A stretch of DNA of 64,000 nucleotides from Nostoc sp. UHCC 0870 (lineage in GTDB: Bacteria > Cyanobacteriota > Cyanobacteriia > Cyanobacteriales > Nostocaceae). The notes under the pieces were generated by a model that saw nothing but the letters and a program-made list of their open reading frames with translations, was not told the origin of the DNA and made no database searches. Each line of letters starts with the position of its first letter. The first letter of the stretch is position 1. Shown here one piece after another: positions 37,823-48,520 of this stretch. The position numbers were made by a program, and so were the translations under genes. Location of the stretch: contig NZ_CP091913.1 of the NCBI RefSeq assembly GCF_022063185.1, positions 2,543,501 to 2,607,500 of the forward strand, read 5' to 3'.

Positions 37823-37883
37823 AAATCCAAAATCTAAAATTGGCAGGGTCAATACGGTTTAATTAGGGCTATTTTGCGATTTA

Positions 37884-37914
37884 TAACCCCGTTTTCTTTA
37901 AGAAAGCGGGGTTA
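37884..37914. terminator. Hairpin after toxin-antitoxin pair
   Basis: TAACCCCG/CGGGGTTA arms with further pairing TTTCTT/AAGAAA. It is 62 bp past the PIN gene stop. No clear T-run follows, so it may be a transcript end structure or a dispersed palindrome. Confidence 0.5.
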
Positions 37915-38040
37915 TCCTAACTTGTATTAAACTAGAAATATATTTAACACCTACACTTTGGTTAAGAGAAGGTTATCAAAAGTAGTAGTTTTGTTTAAGA
38001 TAAGTCCACTGTTGCAGATTCACAATTTGTAGGAGTAGTG

Positions 38041-38241
38041 TTGCAAATTCCCAAAAGTATTCAAGTAGGAAACAAAGTTTTGATTCTACGCCCAGCCTAC
38101 GTAGCCGGCAAAGTTGGGGTAGTTTGTAGTCGGGAGTCACTCTTAGAGGGTAAAGCTAGCAACCGTTGGCTCATCCAAGTAGATAGTGACAATATGTTGG
38201 TGTCACTAACTCCCCAAGAGTTTCAAGTCATCAGCCCATAG
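38041..38241 (+). CDS. Small conserved-looking protein, KOW-like
   Basis: 66 residues: IPKSIQVGNKVLILRPAYVAGKVGVVCSRE, a beta-rich pattern reminiscent of a KOW/SH3-like fold, then LLEGKASNRWLIQVDSDNMLVSLTPQEF. No named function. The codon TTG at 38041 has AGGAG five bases upstream; a GTG at 38038 is also possible but too close to that site. Confidence 0.65.
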   Translation: MQIPKSIQVGNKVLILRPAYVAGKVGVVCSRESLLEGKASNRWLIQVDSDNMLVSLTPQEFQVISP

Positions 38242-38251
38242 TCAAAGTAAT

Positions 38252-38512
38252 TTAAGGCGAAGTTGGTGGTTCTTGATCAATCCCTAGTTCTTTTTTACTA
38301 TGCTTCAACTGTTTCCAAAGTGCTTTAATCTGCTGATAAGCCTCTTGGGGGGAAAGCTTACCAGATGTTTCTAAACTGGTAATGTAGCCAACTTTTTGAG
38401 TAAATTCTTGTAGATTGGCATTAAATACTAGGTTTTCTGGCTTCACCTGACCGTAGTAGCGCGTATGAGGGTGAAGAAATCTGTTTTTGTCTGACTGATT
38501 GGAATCTGCCAT
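38252..38512 (-). CDS. Small protein of unknown function
   Basis: 86 residues. Pattern FLHPHTRYYGQVKPENLVFNANLQEFTQKVGYI and KLSPQEAYQQIKALWKQLKHSKKEL looks like a conserved cyanobacterial helical family; I do not know its role. No membrane helix. It is convergent with the preceding small gene (10 bp apart) and lies before hemB on the same strand. Confidence 0.7.
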   Translation of the reverse strand: MADSNQSDKNRFLHPHTRYYGQVKPENLVFNANLQEFTQKVGYITSLETSGKLSPQEAYQQIKALWKQLKHSKKELGIDQEPPTSP

Positions 38513-38683
38513 TACTTCATCCCATCTAGATAACTATTGAATAAATGATAGTCAACTAATGAGATAATTGGGGAAAATTCTCTGGAGAGTCAACAATAGG
38601 GTGTCGGTTGTTCGATGCTCTCTCTTCCCCCCACACCCCACACCCCGCCCCAACGGGGCTTGATCAACCCTTTTGTTACATAA

Positions 38684-39754
<1,071 letters not shown>

Positions 39755-39820
39755 TCACTAAGCACAGGCAATTTGCTGTCTAGGCATCACCTGTAACAGT
39801 AACAATCAGAAAATCAAGCT

Positions 39821-40315
39821 CTAAAATCGGAAACCCACACCACCTTGAACAGAGACAGCTGCACCACCGCCATTACGGTAGGCATCAAAAGCGATAATGG
39901 CGTTACCAAAAAGTACAGTATTACTGTTAGGAACAACGTAATCAACACCTGGTTGTAAGGCAAAACTAATTTTGTCACCCACAGGAGAAGCACTATCACC
40001 ACCAGTTAACACCAAGCCAGCACCTAAATAAGCATCCGTTTGCCAATTCAGAGGCACATCATAAGAAACTGTAGGTACAACTGCCGTATTCTGACCGACT
40101 AAAGCTTGAGCGCGAAAAGAAATTGGTGCTTCTAAAAGCTTATAGCGAAAAGCCAACACCCCGCCAACTTGTATACTATCGGTTATTCCCACAGTAGGCC
40201 CTATACCCACATAGCTACCATATGCCACTTGAGCCTGTGCTGGCTGAGTGTTCATAGCCAAACTCAATATTGAACTTGTCCCCAAAACTGCCACTAAATG
40301 AGGTATATATTTCAT
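39821..40315 (-). CDS. Exported protein, probable small outer-membrane beta-barrel
   Basis: 164 residues from the ATG at 40315, which has GGAG 7 bases upstream. A signal peptide (MKYIPHLVAVLG...PAQAQ) is followed by alternating polar/hydrophobic strands and a C-terminal GGVGFRF whose last Phe is the usual outer-membrane insertion signal. About eight strands can be drawn. No function assigned. It lies 117 bp upstream of the hemB start, codirectional. Confidence 0.72.
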   Translation of the reverse strand: MKYIPHLVAVLGTSSILSLAMNTQPAQAQVAYGSYVGIGPTVGITDSIQVGGVLAFRYKLLEAPISFRAQALVGQNTAVVPTVSYDVPLNWQTDAYLGAGLVLTGGDSASPVGDKISFALQPGVDYVVPNSNTVLFGNAIIAFDAYRNGGGAAVSVQGGVGFRF

Positions 40316-40570
40316 CACCCAACTCCTCACACCGTCTTAGATTTACTAAGTTTAATTTAATACCTATGCTAATAGCAAAAATGATTTTTTAGTGGGGACA
40401 ACTAAATTCAAAATTCAAAATTATACTCCTCCAAAGAAGCAAGCTACGCGTTAGAGTCACGCAGTGAAGAACTCCTGGGAATTGAGAATCATCAGTTATC
40501 AGTCACTTGATAACTGATAACTGTTCACTGATAACTGATTTAACTCCCTTGTCTCCTCTACACCCCTAAC
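40316..40570. repeat. Intergenic repeats after hglK-like gene
   Basis: ATTCAAA heptamers (40405-40422), a stretch GAAGCAAGCTACGCGTTAGAG related to the dispersed element, and a block 40492-40540 of GATAACTGATAACTG/ CAGTTATCAGT inverted repeats. No gene seen. Confidence 0.65.
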
Positions 40571-42739
40571 TTACGGACAACGGGGGTGAAGACCGCCTTG
40601 AGTACAAATGTACGCCAGTTGCCTACCATCTAAGTTTTTAGCTTGAGAAAAGTCTACGCCTTTAACTACCGCAGATACTGAGCCGAGGTCTGGGGTTTGT
40701 ACAAATTGATCTGCTGGGTCTTGTCTATTGGGGGTGAGAATTGTCCCTTTGAAATCAGCCCCGGTGACATTTGCTCCTCGTAAATCAACCAGACTCAAGT
40801 CGGCATTTTGCAAGTTAGCATTTTCTAACTGGGCAGATCGTAAAATTGCCCCCGTCATCCGAGTCGCACTTAGGTTAGCATTGCTGAGATTAGCCCGTTC
40901 CAAATCTGCGCCGGATAGGTCTGACGCTTGCCAATCAGTTTTACTTAAGTTAGCAAATGATAGTTGAGTCCCAATCGCAATCACGCGACCGAGACGCGCA
41001 CCATACAAGTTGGCATCTTTAAATTTAGCATCTCCTAGGTCTGCACCAGTCAGGCTAGCATTTTCTAGAACTGCACCGCGTAAATCAGCCCCGACTAACT
41101 GCCCACTGCTGAGGTTAGCACCAACTAGACGTGCGTTAGCTAAATTAGCCCGGTTGAGGGTCGCACGGCTTAAATCGCTACCAGTCATGATGACACGGCT
41201 GAGGTTAGCATCAGTGAAATTGGCTTGTTTCATCTGAGCTTGGGTTAAATCAGACACTATATCGTCATAAGTGTCAAAGCGTCCATCTTCACCGGGACTG
41301 CGGAAACGGCTACCTTTAAAGCTAGCTTGGTTGAGATTTGCCGATTTCAACTTAATTCCTGATAAATCGGTGTTTTCGAGAACCAAGTTAAAAAAGGAAC
41401 TACCAGGAGTGCCGCTTTGACCTAGTTGGACGCGGCTGAGATCAAGACCTTGAGTTTGACCGCTATAAACACTGAGAATTTTGTTGACGGTTTGCTGGTT
41501 AACTTGTAACCGCTTTTGTCTTACTTCCCGTTCTGGGGATGTACTGCTGATAGCCTGTAATTCGCCAGCTAAAAACTGATTTTTGTTATGTAATTCGGCG
41601 ATCGCAGGAATACCCACACTAATGAGTGCTTGCTGGATGGTATCTATTAGTATGGGGTTGGTTTCATTCACCATCATATCCGCCAAAAACTGGATAGACT
41701 GCTGATCATTGAGACTACCCATAGCGAGGATTAAGCTTTGGCGTTCTTGCAGGCTAGCCGTAGAGTCAGGACTCAATTGTTTAACGAGTGCCAAAAACTG
41801 CTGACTATTGATTTTTTGAGATTCCTGATTGCTTTGCTGAGTCTGGAGATAAACCTGTGTACCAATTAAAGTAGCCAACACCGCCGTCATACTTGTGAGT
41901 GCTACCCCAAACAAAGTGAGGCTGGGATTTTGCTGCATCCGCCGCCACAATGATATTAAATTACTGTTGTCTGGAGTAATGGCCATTGCGGCTGTTGCTA
42001 AAGCCTCATTTCCCTCTGGTGCAGCAGTCTGACTACTGGTAGCAGGTAAATTCCGTCCATTATTGGCTACATCTACTGAGGGTACAGAACGATGGGCATC
42101 AACGACATAAGTACCAGCTAGCCAATCGTGTAATGCTTTGCGTCCCCGGCGTGCTGGTAGGGCTAAACCTTCACCTAGTACCATCAATACTGCTAAGGAA
42201 GTGAATAATCCTAAATTGGGGAAGGCGAAACTATAACGCCAGAGAATGTAGGCGATAGACATAGGCACAGTTAAACGGCCAATACCTTCACGCACAAACA
42301 CAGCTGCTAAACCTGGCGGTGTCCCTTCTTCATTGACAACCCGCACACCAAACCAACGCTTAGGTAGGGTACTGCCGGTTTTTGCCAGTAAATATAATTG
42401 CCACCAAGATAGGACTGTAGGCGCGAATAAAGCTACTGTCCATAAAAAATTAGTCGGCCAAGCCACATTGCGAATGCCATAGCTTGCAGGTAATGCCAAA
42501 GGACGTGCGATCGCTCTTTCTGTTACTACTATTACAGGGTTAAGTGGGACTCGATTGATATCGCTGCGAGAATTGGCATACACGCCCAAGCCGAAGGGAA
42601 CTAACCCACTGGCAAGTAAAAGTGCAATTTCTGCCGTCCAAGCCGCAAACCGCCTTGTGACTAGCGAATTAGTTTTTTCTGTATTTTTTGTGCGGTTAGA
42701 TTGATTAGTATGATTTTTTTTAACAATTGGGGTTGCCAT
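40571..42739 (-). CDS. hglK: HglK-like membrane protein with RDD domain and pentapeptide repeats
   Basis: 722 residues: an N-terminal RDD-type membrane domain (about 25-210, four helices, RRFAAWTAEIALLL and RKALHDWLAGTYVVD), one helix near 275-295, then a long C-terminal right-handed helix of pentapeptide repeats (A-D/N-L-x-x, about 435-690; for example ADLRGAVLENASLTGADLGD). This layout and length fit HglK of Anabaena, needed to place heterocyst glycolipids, as I recall about 727 residues. Paralogues of similar build are possible. The start ATG at 42739 is immediately downstream of repeat DNA. Confidence 0.82.
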   Translation of the reverse strand: MATPIVKKNHTNQSNRTKNTEKTNSLVTRRFAAWTAEIALLLASGLVPFGLGVYANSRSDINRVPLNPVIVVTERAIARPLALPASYGIRNVAWPTNFLWTVALFAPTVLSWWQLYLLAKTGSTLPKRWFGVRVVNEEGTPPGLAAVFVREGIGRLTVPMSIAYILWRYSFAFPNLGLFTSLAVLMVLGEGLALPARRGRKALHDWLAGTYVVDAHRSVPSVDVANNGRNLPATSSQTAAPEGNEALATAAMAITPDNSNLISLWRRMQQNPSLTLFGVALTSMTAVLATLIGTQVYLQTQQSNQESQKINSQQFLALVKQLSPDSTASLQERQSLILAMGSLNDQQSIQFLADMMVNETNPILIDTIQQALISVGIPAIAELHNKNQFLAGELQAISSTSPEREVRQKRLQVNQQTVNKILSVYSGQTQGLDLSRVQLGQSGTPGSSFFNLVLENTDLSGIKLKSANLNQASFKGSRFRSPGEDGRFDTYDDIVSDLTQAQMKQANFTDANLSRVIMTGSDLSRATLNRANLANARLVGANLSSGQLVGADLRGAVLENASLTGADLGDAKFKDANLYGARLGRVIAIGTQLSFANLSKTDWQASDLSGADLERANLSNANLSATRMTGAILRSAQLENANLQNADLSLVDLRGANVTGADFKGTILTPNRQDPADQFVQTPDLGSVSAVVKGVDFSQAKNLDGRQLAYICTQGGLHPRCP

Positions 42740-42768
42740 TAGATAATTCCCTTTAATTTAAGTGCTGA

Positions 42769-42915
42769 GTTTTGAGTGCTGAGTAGGGAGTGCTGTTAGC
42801 GGAGCGCGTTTTGTTAGCGGTAGCGCGGTGTTTAGCCTGTGCTGAGTCGGGAGTCAGGAGTAGAGACAGAGAAAAACTTCTACATTCCAGTCCCCAGTCC
42901 CCAATCCCCAATCCC
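42769..42915. repeat. Composite dispersed repeat, copy A
   Basis: Order: AGTGCTGAGT units, GTTAGCGGAGCG, GTTAGCGGTAGCGCGGTG, GAGTCGGGAGTCAGGAGTAG, AGAGAAAAACTTCTAC, then CCCCAGT/CCCCAAT heptamers. Copy B at 44234-44401 has the same order in inverted orientation. Confidence 0.85.
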
Positions 42916-42924
42916 ACATAACGG

Positions 42925-43254
42925 CTATTTATTTTGCGCGTTACTAGATACAAAAAATTTGTATCCAACATACACTAAGCCGGCTAACAATGCCAGACTT
43001 AGGGCAGATACGACAAGTTTCAGCACCATTTGCACAATTGACAAGCCTAATAAGGCTGCAACGCCTACAAATACCAGTTTGCTTGTCCCTGATAAGCCTT
43101 GAAACCAGATTTTCCCTCTTTCTAACTGCTGTTTCCAATTTAGCCAACTAAACGGAGAAGTCTGTTGTGGTGCTGACTTTGGAGATGCAGAATTAAGGTC
43201 AGCCTCTAACTGTTGGAGGCGACGTTGTAAGTCTTCTTCTGATTGAGGATTCAT
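42925..43254 (-). CDS. Small membrane protein of unknown function
   Basis: 109 residues: a charged, coiled N-terminus (EEDLQRRLQQLEADL), a low-complexity linker, and two adjacent membrane helices (about 60-77 and 80-100), ending SSNAQNK. No recognised motif. Its stop is 9 bp from composite repeat A. GAGG lies about 12 bases before the ATG. Confidence 0.68.
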   Translation of the reverse strand: MNPQSEEDLQRRLQQLEADLNSASPKSAPQQTSPFSWLNWKQQLERGKIWFQGLSGTSKLVFVGVAALLGLSIVQMVLKLVVSALSLALLAGLVYVGYKFFVSSNAQNK

Positions 43255-43794
43255 GATTTTTTTACCTCAGCTAAGACACTTTATGGAACAATAAACCCAC
43301 CAAATTATACTCATGAGAATTCACGCAAGTAAAATTCAAAATTAGGTTAAATTTACTACTTTGCATTGCGAGTTGCAGCGTAGAGTTGGCGTACCCGCCT
43401 CGCCCTTTTCCCAAATTTGTGATTTTTCGTCCTTGCATCAGTCCCCATCATTAGTTAGTGGTTTTGTTTGTGATTTTAGCTAATGTCTTGGTGTCAAGTA
43501 CCTTTTTCTGTCGGTAAAATTAACTATTTGCTCTTCTTGTTGGGTTTGGCTTTCACCATTCCTAACTCAAGTTCCATAAATTAAGAATTTTATTAATTCT
43601 GTAGATATATACTTAAATTATTCTCGGTTTCCTAATAATTTATTCACTTCATCTGATTTTCATACTTTAGTTATATGTTTAATTAAATAAATATATAAAC
43701 TTTTATACATAACAACTCAGGAACAACGCTTATTAATAAGCGTCTCTGAAATTAGAAGGTTTATAACAAAAATTATGTTGAGATACTGATATAT
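43255..43794. other. Intergenic region without recognised gene
   Basis: 540 AT-rich bases between two divergent genes. I see no convincing gene, tRNA or terminator. The stretch 43375-43405 is GC-richer (GTTGGCGTACCCGCCTCG), and TTATTAATAAGCG near 43730 is a small inverted repeat. Promoters for both flanking genes should lie here. Confidence 0.5.
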
Positions 43795-44235
43795 ATGAAT
43801 ACTTTTAATGTATTGAAAGTTATTGCTACTACACTGATAACAAGTGTCATGTTTACGCAATCGATTACGGCACAAACACCCATGATCCAAGTAAGCCGTA
43901 ACTTAAGTTCATATCCACTAGTTATCAATGGTACATCTGACAAAACTGTTCCTAGCAACTGTGGCAATATCACTGCTACACCCAATCAAGTCATCAGAGT
44001 GACAGAGGCTTTACCCTATCTGCGAGTTACAGCTAAAAGCCTAGGAAACACCACGTTGTTGATTAATGGGCCTGGAGGGCGTTTTTGCATCATGGCAGAT
44101 AGTTCTCCTGATAGCTACCCTGAATTATCCGGTTATTGGATACCAGGCGATTACTCAGTCAATGTAGGTAATTTATCTCACAAGGAGTATAGCTACACCC
44201 TTGAGATTTCCCAACAAAAGAAACCAACAAAGTAG
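43795..44235 (+). CDS. Exported protein of unknown function
   Basis: 146 residues with a signal peptide (about 1-27, cleavage after ITA) and a small beta-rich domain with two cysteines (PSNCGNI, GRFCIMA) that could form a disulphide outside the cytoplasm. YSYTLEISQQKKPTK ends right at composite repeat B. Not recognised. Confidence 0.65.
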   Translation: MNTFNVLKVIATTLITSVMFTQSITAQTPMIQVSRNLSSYPLVINGTSDKTVPSNCGNITATPNQVIRVTEALPYLRVTAKSLGNTTLLINGPGGRFCIMADSSPDSYPELSGYWIPGDYSVNVGNLSHKEYSYTLEISQQKKPTK

Positions 44236-44401
44236 GGATTGGGGATTGGGGACTGGGGACTGGGGACTGGGGACTGGAAGGTAGAAGTTTTTCTCTGTTT
44301 CTACTCCTGACTCCCGACTCAGCACCGGTTAAACGCCGCGCTACCACTAACAAAACGCTGCTCACGCCCCGCTCCGCTAACAGCACTCAGCACTGAAGAC
44401 T
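44234..44401. repeat. Composite dispersed repeat, copy B (inverted relative to A)
   Basis: Reverse complement reads in the same order as copy A at 42769-42915, with an expanded GGGGACT heptamer run (44250-44276) and slightly longer GC-rich part. The two copies face each other across two genes. Confidence 0.85.
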
Positions 44402-44844
44402 CATGCTAACCTTTCAGGAACTCGATGATGATCTCTCAGTGGTGCTTTCATCCATTGGAAGGCTACAAGATTTAATAACAAACCAATCAAAAACAATAGC
44501 ACCATTAATGTGATTTGATACCAGATAACTTGGGGCAAAAGTAAATCAAGTACCAAATGAATTAAATTGAGGATGCTGTAGAATACAGTCAAGCCAAAGT
44601 GAATTACTCGATAGCGTCTACTATCTGTAAAAACAGTAGCAATTATTGCCAACATTGGTAGGGCGAAAAAGCCAAACATCAACCACATAATTCCTGATAT
44701 TTGATTGATTGATGTCGCTCTTTGAGATTCAATTATATTCAATCCGTGGAAAAGTGGCATTAAAGCCAATTGGGTATGAAACAATATTCCTAGTAGAAAT
44801 ACTATCCACAGGGCAATGATTTTTTCCTGATAATTATTGGACAT
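44401..44844 (-). CDS. Four-helix membrane protein of unknown function
   Basis: 147 residues, four predicted membrane helices (about 8-27, 48-72, 80-100, 108-130), a short cytoplasmic end RDHHRVPERLA. No catalytic motif. It follows the adenosine-specific-kinase-like gene by 14 bp on the same strand and is probably in one transcript with it. Confidence 0.7.
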   Translation of the reverse strand: MSNNYQEKIIALWIVFLLGILFHTQLALMPLFHGLNIIESQRATSINQISGIMWLMFGFFALPMLAIIATVFTDSRRYRVIHFGLTVFYSILNLIHLVLDLLLPQVIWYQITLMVLLFLIGLLLNLVAFQWMKAPLRDHHRVPERLA

Positions 44845-44858
44845 ATGCTTGCCATTTT

Positions 44859-45341
44859 TTATAACTTATAACCAATGCGACGGAGTAAGTTATGCCGGGA
44901 GTTCACATCCTCAGTTGTCTCTATGCCTTTGGGTGAAAAACCATCAATCACCCCAAGAATACCTCTGCCTTGCTCGGTTTCAGCTACGATTACCTGCACG
45001 GGATTTGCTGTGGCACAGTAAATTGTACAGACTTCTGGACATTGCTTAATAGCATTGAGGAAATTAATAGGATAGGCTTGTTTGAGTAAAATAATAAAGC
45101 TGTGACCTGCACCTACAGCTTGAGCATTTTTTGTAGCTATTTCTTCTAAGGATAGATCATTACCAGCAATTCTAATCAAGCAATCTCCTGATGCTTCACA
45201 AAAAGCAAGACCAAATTTAACTTGAGAGGATATCCCCACCATAATTTCATATAAGTCTTCTACGGTTTTGATAAAGTGGGTTTGCCCTAAGATGAGGTTA
45301 CAATCTTCAGGAATTTCCAGGTTAACTGATTTAAGTTCCAT
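44859..45341 (-). CDS. Adenosine-specific kinase-like protein (PF04008 family)
   Basis: 160 residues from the ATG at 45341. Family pattern: [100 protein letters not shown]. These small proteins, known from archaea, have an adenosine-binding fold named adenosine-specific kinase; the physiological role in cyanobacteria is open. A TTG at 45383 would add 14 residues. Confidence 0.82.
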   Translation of the reverse strand: MELKSVNLEIPEDCNLILGQTHFIKTVEDLYEIMVGISSQVKFGLAFCEASGDCLIRIAGNDLSLEEIATKNAQAVGAGHSFIILLKQAYPINFLNAIKQCPEVCTIYCATANPVQVIVAETEQGRGILGVIDGFSPKGIETTEDVNSRHNLLRRIGYKL

Positions 45342-45425
45342 GTTGCTTTGAATTGGGTGGTGTAGTATTTCACTTAATATCAAATATCAATTTTGTTGGT
45401 GTTGTTAAATAAAATTAGGAAAAGT

Positions 45426-45517
45426 TCACGCAGAGGCGCGGAGGTAGGGAGGTACAGAGGCTATCATAAAACAAATTCTCTGCGTGCCTTTGCGTTTACC
45501 TCCGCGCTACTCTGCGT
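45426..45517. repeat. Inverted repeat pair (ACGCAGAG family)
   Basis: CACGCAGAGGCGCGGAGGTA on one side and TACCTCCGCGCTACTCTGCG on the other form an imperfect inverted repeat between two minus-strand genes. The family is a common dispersed repeat of cyanobacterial genomes; a relative is near 26110-26170. Confidence 0.65.
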
Positions 45518-48403
45518 TTAAATTTTCTTACTTAGTTGAGACTGCAAATCTTTCCAGGTGACACCTGCTAGGTTAGGGATAACTATATGGGCTGTTCCTA
45601 CTCGTTCTGGGGGGCCGATACCTATAGCCCACATACCACCGGCTAAGGCGGCTTCAACACCTGCGGCTGCATCTTCTACGACTACACATTGCTGTGGGTT
45701 TAAGCCTAACTGATGGGCGGCGTAGAGGAATAAATCGGGGGCGGGTTTGGGTTGTTGGACGCTGTAACCGTCAGCGATCGCATCTACTTTATCAGCAATA
45801 CCCAATTTCTCAATTACAGTGTGGGCATTTTTACTAGCTGAACCGATCGCAATTTTCATCCCAGCTTGTCGCAGTTCATCCAAAAGAGCGATCGCACCTG
45901 GTAATAAATTCTTGGGTGTAATATTTTTGATCAGTTCCACATAGTAGCGGTTTTTCCGTGCCATCATCTCTTGAATTTGGTCTTCTGAATAAGTCCTATC
46001 ACCAATAATCAGCATCAGGGAAGCGAGGCGAGATATACCCCGTAAAGCTTCATTAGCCTCCCTATTAAAGGGAATACCTTCTTCATCTGCCAGTTTTTGC
46101 CACGCCAAGTAATGATATTCAGCTGTATCTGTCAGTACCCCATCTAGGTCAAAGATAAATCCGCGAATATCGGGGGATTGTTTGTCTCCTCTAGTCCCCT
46201 CCTTTTCCCCAGTCAAATCAAACTTATACCACTCACCGCGCCAGTGTAGCTGAAACTTTAAGCGTGACCAACCAGGGGGTAGGTGAGGGTTAGATACAGG
46301 GCCATGTTCTGTAAATTGAATACCTCCAAAGCCAAAAACTACCGCTTGCCAAACACCCCCTGCACTAGCACCGTGAATTCCATCTTTGGTGTTACCGCGA
46401 CTATCTTCTAAGTCCACCATCGCCGCTTGCATAAATCGTTTGTAAGCTATGGTTGATTTGCCTAAGTCTGAGGCTAAAATGCCATGAATGGCGGGGGCTA
46501 AGGATGAACCATAGGTAATGTCAGTGCGGGGTGCGTAATAATCCCAATTTGTTGCTAATACTTTTTTGTCGTAAGGAAACTCTGCCGATGTCCGCATTAA
46601 GTACAACAGCATTAAGACATCTGGTTGTTTGAGAACTTGGGTGTGGTTAGTTCCTTCCATGCCCAAAATAGCTTGTATTGATTGGTGGCGTGGTTCGTAG
46701 TCGGTTAAATTAATATCTTTTAATTGGAAAAATCCCTCAAATTGTTCAATGAGTCCGGTTGAGGGGTCGTAAAGAATCCAGATTTTATTGATGATATCTT
46801 GCCAGTAGGTTTGAATTTCTGGGGTAAGTTGCAAGTTTTGGGTTAGTTCGGCGGCGCGTTCGGGGAAATTTTGTTGCAACCATGCACAAACTTTCAAGGC
46901 TTGTTCTAAATGCCATTGCACCATCCGGTTAGTAAAGGTGTTGTTGTGGACAAATTCGTGATACTCATCTGCACCAATCACGTCTCGAATTTCATATCTG
47001 TCATGCTGGGGGTTAAATTCAACTCGACTACCCCAAAAGATGGCTGTATCGAGGATCATCTCTGCGCCATAATCGCGCATCCACTCATCATCGCCAGTGG
47101 CTTGCCAGTAGTGACAGACGGCGTAGGCGATATCTGCGCTATTATGAATTTCGCGATCGCGGCACCAAATTCGCACGTCTTCACCATAATAATCGTTTGG
47201 TAGTGACCAACGGGGGGTAACTTCATCGCCTGTATCAGCACTTTCCCAGGGGTACATTGCACCTTTGAAGCCGTAATGAGCCGCTTTACGCCTTGCCCCT
47301 GCTATGGTGTGATAGCGGTAACTGAGCAAGTTTCGGGCAACATCTGGCTGGTTATAAGTGAAAAAGGGCAGAATAAAAATTTCTGTATCCCAAAAGATAT
47401 GACCGCGATAACCAAACCCTGACAAGGTTTTGGCAGCAATACTGACTTGTTCATCATGGCGGGGGGCGGCAATTAATAGCTGAAAAAGATTGTAGCGTAC
47501 AGCAAAAGCTGCTGTAGCATCACCTTCTATTACTATGTCGCTGGTTTGCCACACTTGATCCCAAGCTTTTTGATTGTCTGTAAATAACGTTGTGTAATCA
47601 GCTATGTCTACCAGTTTTTCGTGGGCGGCGATCACTGGTGTTTTAGTCTCCCGTGAGGTAAAAACTGTAACTATATTTTCTACTGTCACGGTTTGTTGGG
47701 ATGTTACTAAAAAGGTGGTGCTGATGCTGGGATAACCAGGTACAGTGTTGATTTGTACAGAAGCTTCTGTCCCTGAGATGGTCATTTTTGCCGCCATACC
47801 AATTTCAATGCGGGTGCTGCGGGTGCGACTTTGTAACCAAATACCCTGATCGGTTTTACCTTGGTCTATTCTTTCCCAGTGATTGAAACCTTGGTTTTCT
47901 GCATAGCCGTTGATGCTAGCCTGAAATTCGATTAAGGCATCGCCATCATAGGATGTTAAGTGGCAGCGTTGCCCTAAAATATGTTCATCCGCAAGAGAGG
48001 TGAAGCGTTCAAAATGGATATCAATAATCTTATTTTTCGGACTGCGCCAACGCACCCAACGACTCAGCAGACCATGACGCAAATCTAGTTGTCGTTTGTA
48101 TTGTAATACTTCCCCTTGATCGAGACGGAAGCGATCGCCATTAATCGTTACTACCAAGGGTAGCCAATCAGGACAGTTAGCCAATTCTGTATAAACAACC
48201 GGCACATCATCATAAACACCATGAATAAATGTTGCTGGCAATCCACGAGTATAGCCTTCTTCAAAACAACCCCTTGTGCCTAAATATCCATTACCAATGG
48301 TAAAGATAGTTTCCCTGACATTTATTTGCTCAGGGTTAAACTGGGTTTCAATTAATCTCCACTCTTCATAGATAAAATCACCAATGGTAGATTGTTTATT
48401 CAT
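45518..48403 (-). CDS. GH65 disaccharide phosphorylase fused to beta-phosphoglucomutase
   Basis: 961 residues. Residues 1-730 are a glycoside hydrolase family 65 phosphorylase: NGYLGTRG, GFGYRGHIFWDTEIFILPFF, general-acid Glu480 in IGADEYHEF. Residues 745-961 are a HAD-type beta-phosphoglucomutase with FDLDGVLTD (Asp752/Asp754), SASKN and VVEDAAAGVEAA. The first half would split an alpha-glucosyl disaccharide (maltose, kojibiose or trehalose) with phosphate to beta-glucose-1-phosphate; the second would turn that to glucose-6-phosphate, so the fusion channels the product. Exact sugar not decidable. Sucrose synthase lies directly upstream on the same strand (117 bp). Confidence 0.93.
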   Translation of the reverse strand: MNKQSTIGDFIYEEWRLIETQFNPEQINVRETIFTIGNGYLGTRGCFEEGYTRGLPATFIHGVYDDVPVVYTELANCPDWLPLVVTINGDRFRLDQGEVLQYKRQLDLRHGLLSRWVRWRSPKNKIIDIHFERFTSLADEHILGQRCHLTSYDGDALIEFQASINGYAENQGFNHWERIDQGKTDQGIWLQSRTRSTRIEIGMAAKMTISGTEASVQINTVPGYPSISTTFLVTSQQTVTVENIVTVFTSRETKTPVIAAHEKLVDIADYTTLFTDNQKAWDQVWQTSDIVIEGDATAAFAVRYNLFQLLIAAPRHDEQVSIAAKTLSGFGYRGHIFWDTEIFILPFFTYNQPDVARNLLSYRYHTIAGARRKAAHYGFKGAMYPWESADTGDEVTPRWSLPNDYYGEDVRIWCRDREIHNSADIAYAVCHYWQATGDDEWMRDYGAEMILDTAIFWGSRVEFNPQHDRYEIRDVIGADEYHEFVHNNTFTNRMVQWHLEQALKVCAWLQQNFPERAAELTQNLQLTPEIQTYWQDIINKIWILYDPSTGLIEQFEGFFQLKDINLTDYEPRHQSIQAILGMEGTNHTQVLKQPDVLMLLYLMRTSAEFPYDKKVLATNWDYYAPRTDITYGSSLAPAIHGILASDLGKSTIAYKRFMQAAMVDLEDSRGNTKDGIHGASAGGVWQAVVFGFGGIQFTEHGPVSNPHLPPGWSRLKFQLHWRGEWYKFDLTGEKEGTRGDKQSPDIRGFIFDLDGVLTDTAEYHYLAWQKLADEEGIPFNREANEALRGISRLASLMLIIGDRTYSEDQIQEMMARKNRYYVELIKNITPKNLLPGAIALLDELRQAGMKIAIGSASKNAHTVIEKLGIADKVDAIADGYSVQQPKPAPDLFLYAAHQLGLNPQQCVVVEDAAAGVEAALAGGMWAIGIGPPERVGTAHIVIPNLAGVTWKDLQSQLSKKI

Positions 48404-48520
48404 AGCCCATATTCTGCAAATAGTAGGAGTTAGGATGTAAGCTAGTTTTGGCTTAATTTATTTTTGAATTTTGACCCTTCACTTCGTTGGAGGGCAAGAT
48501 GCAAGAATTTTGAATGGGAG

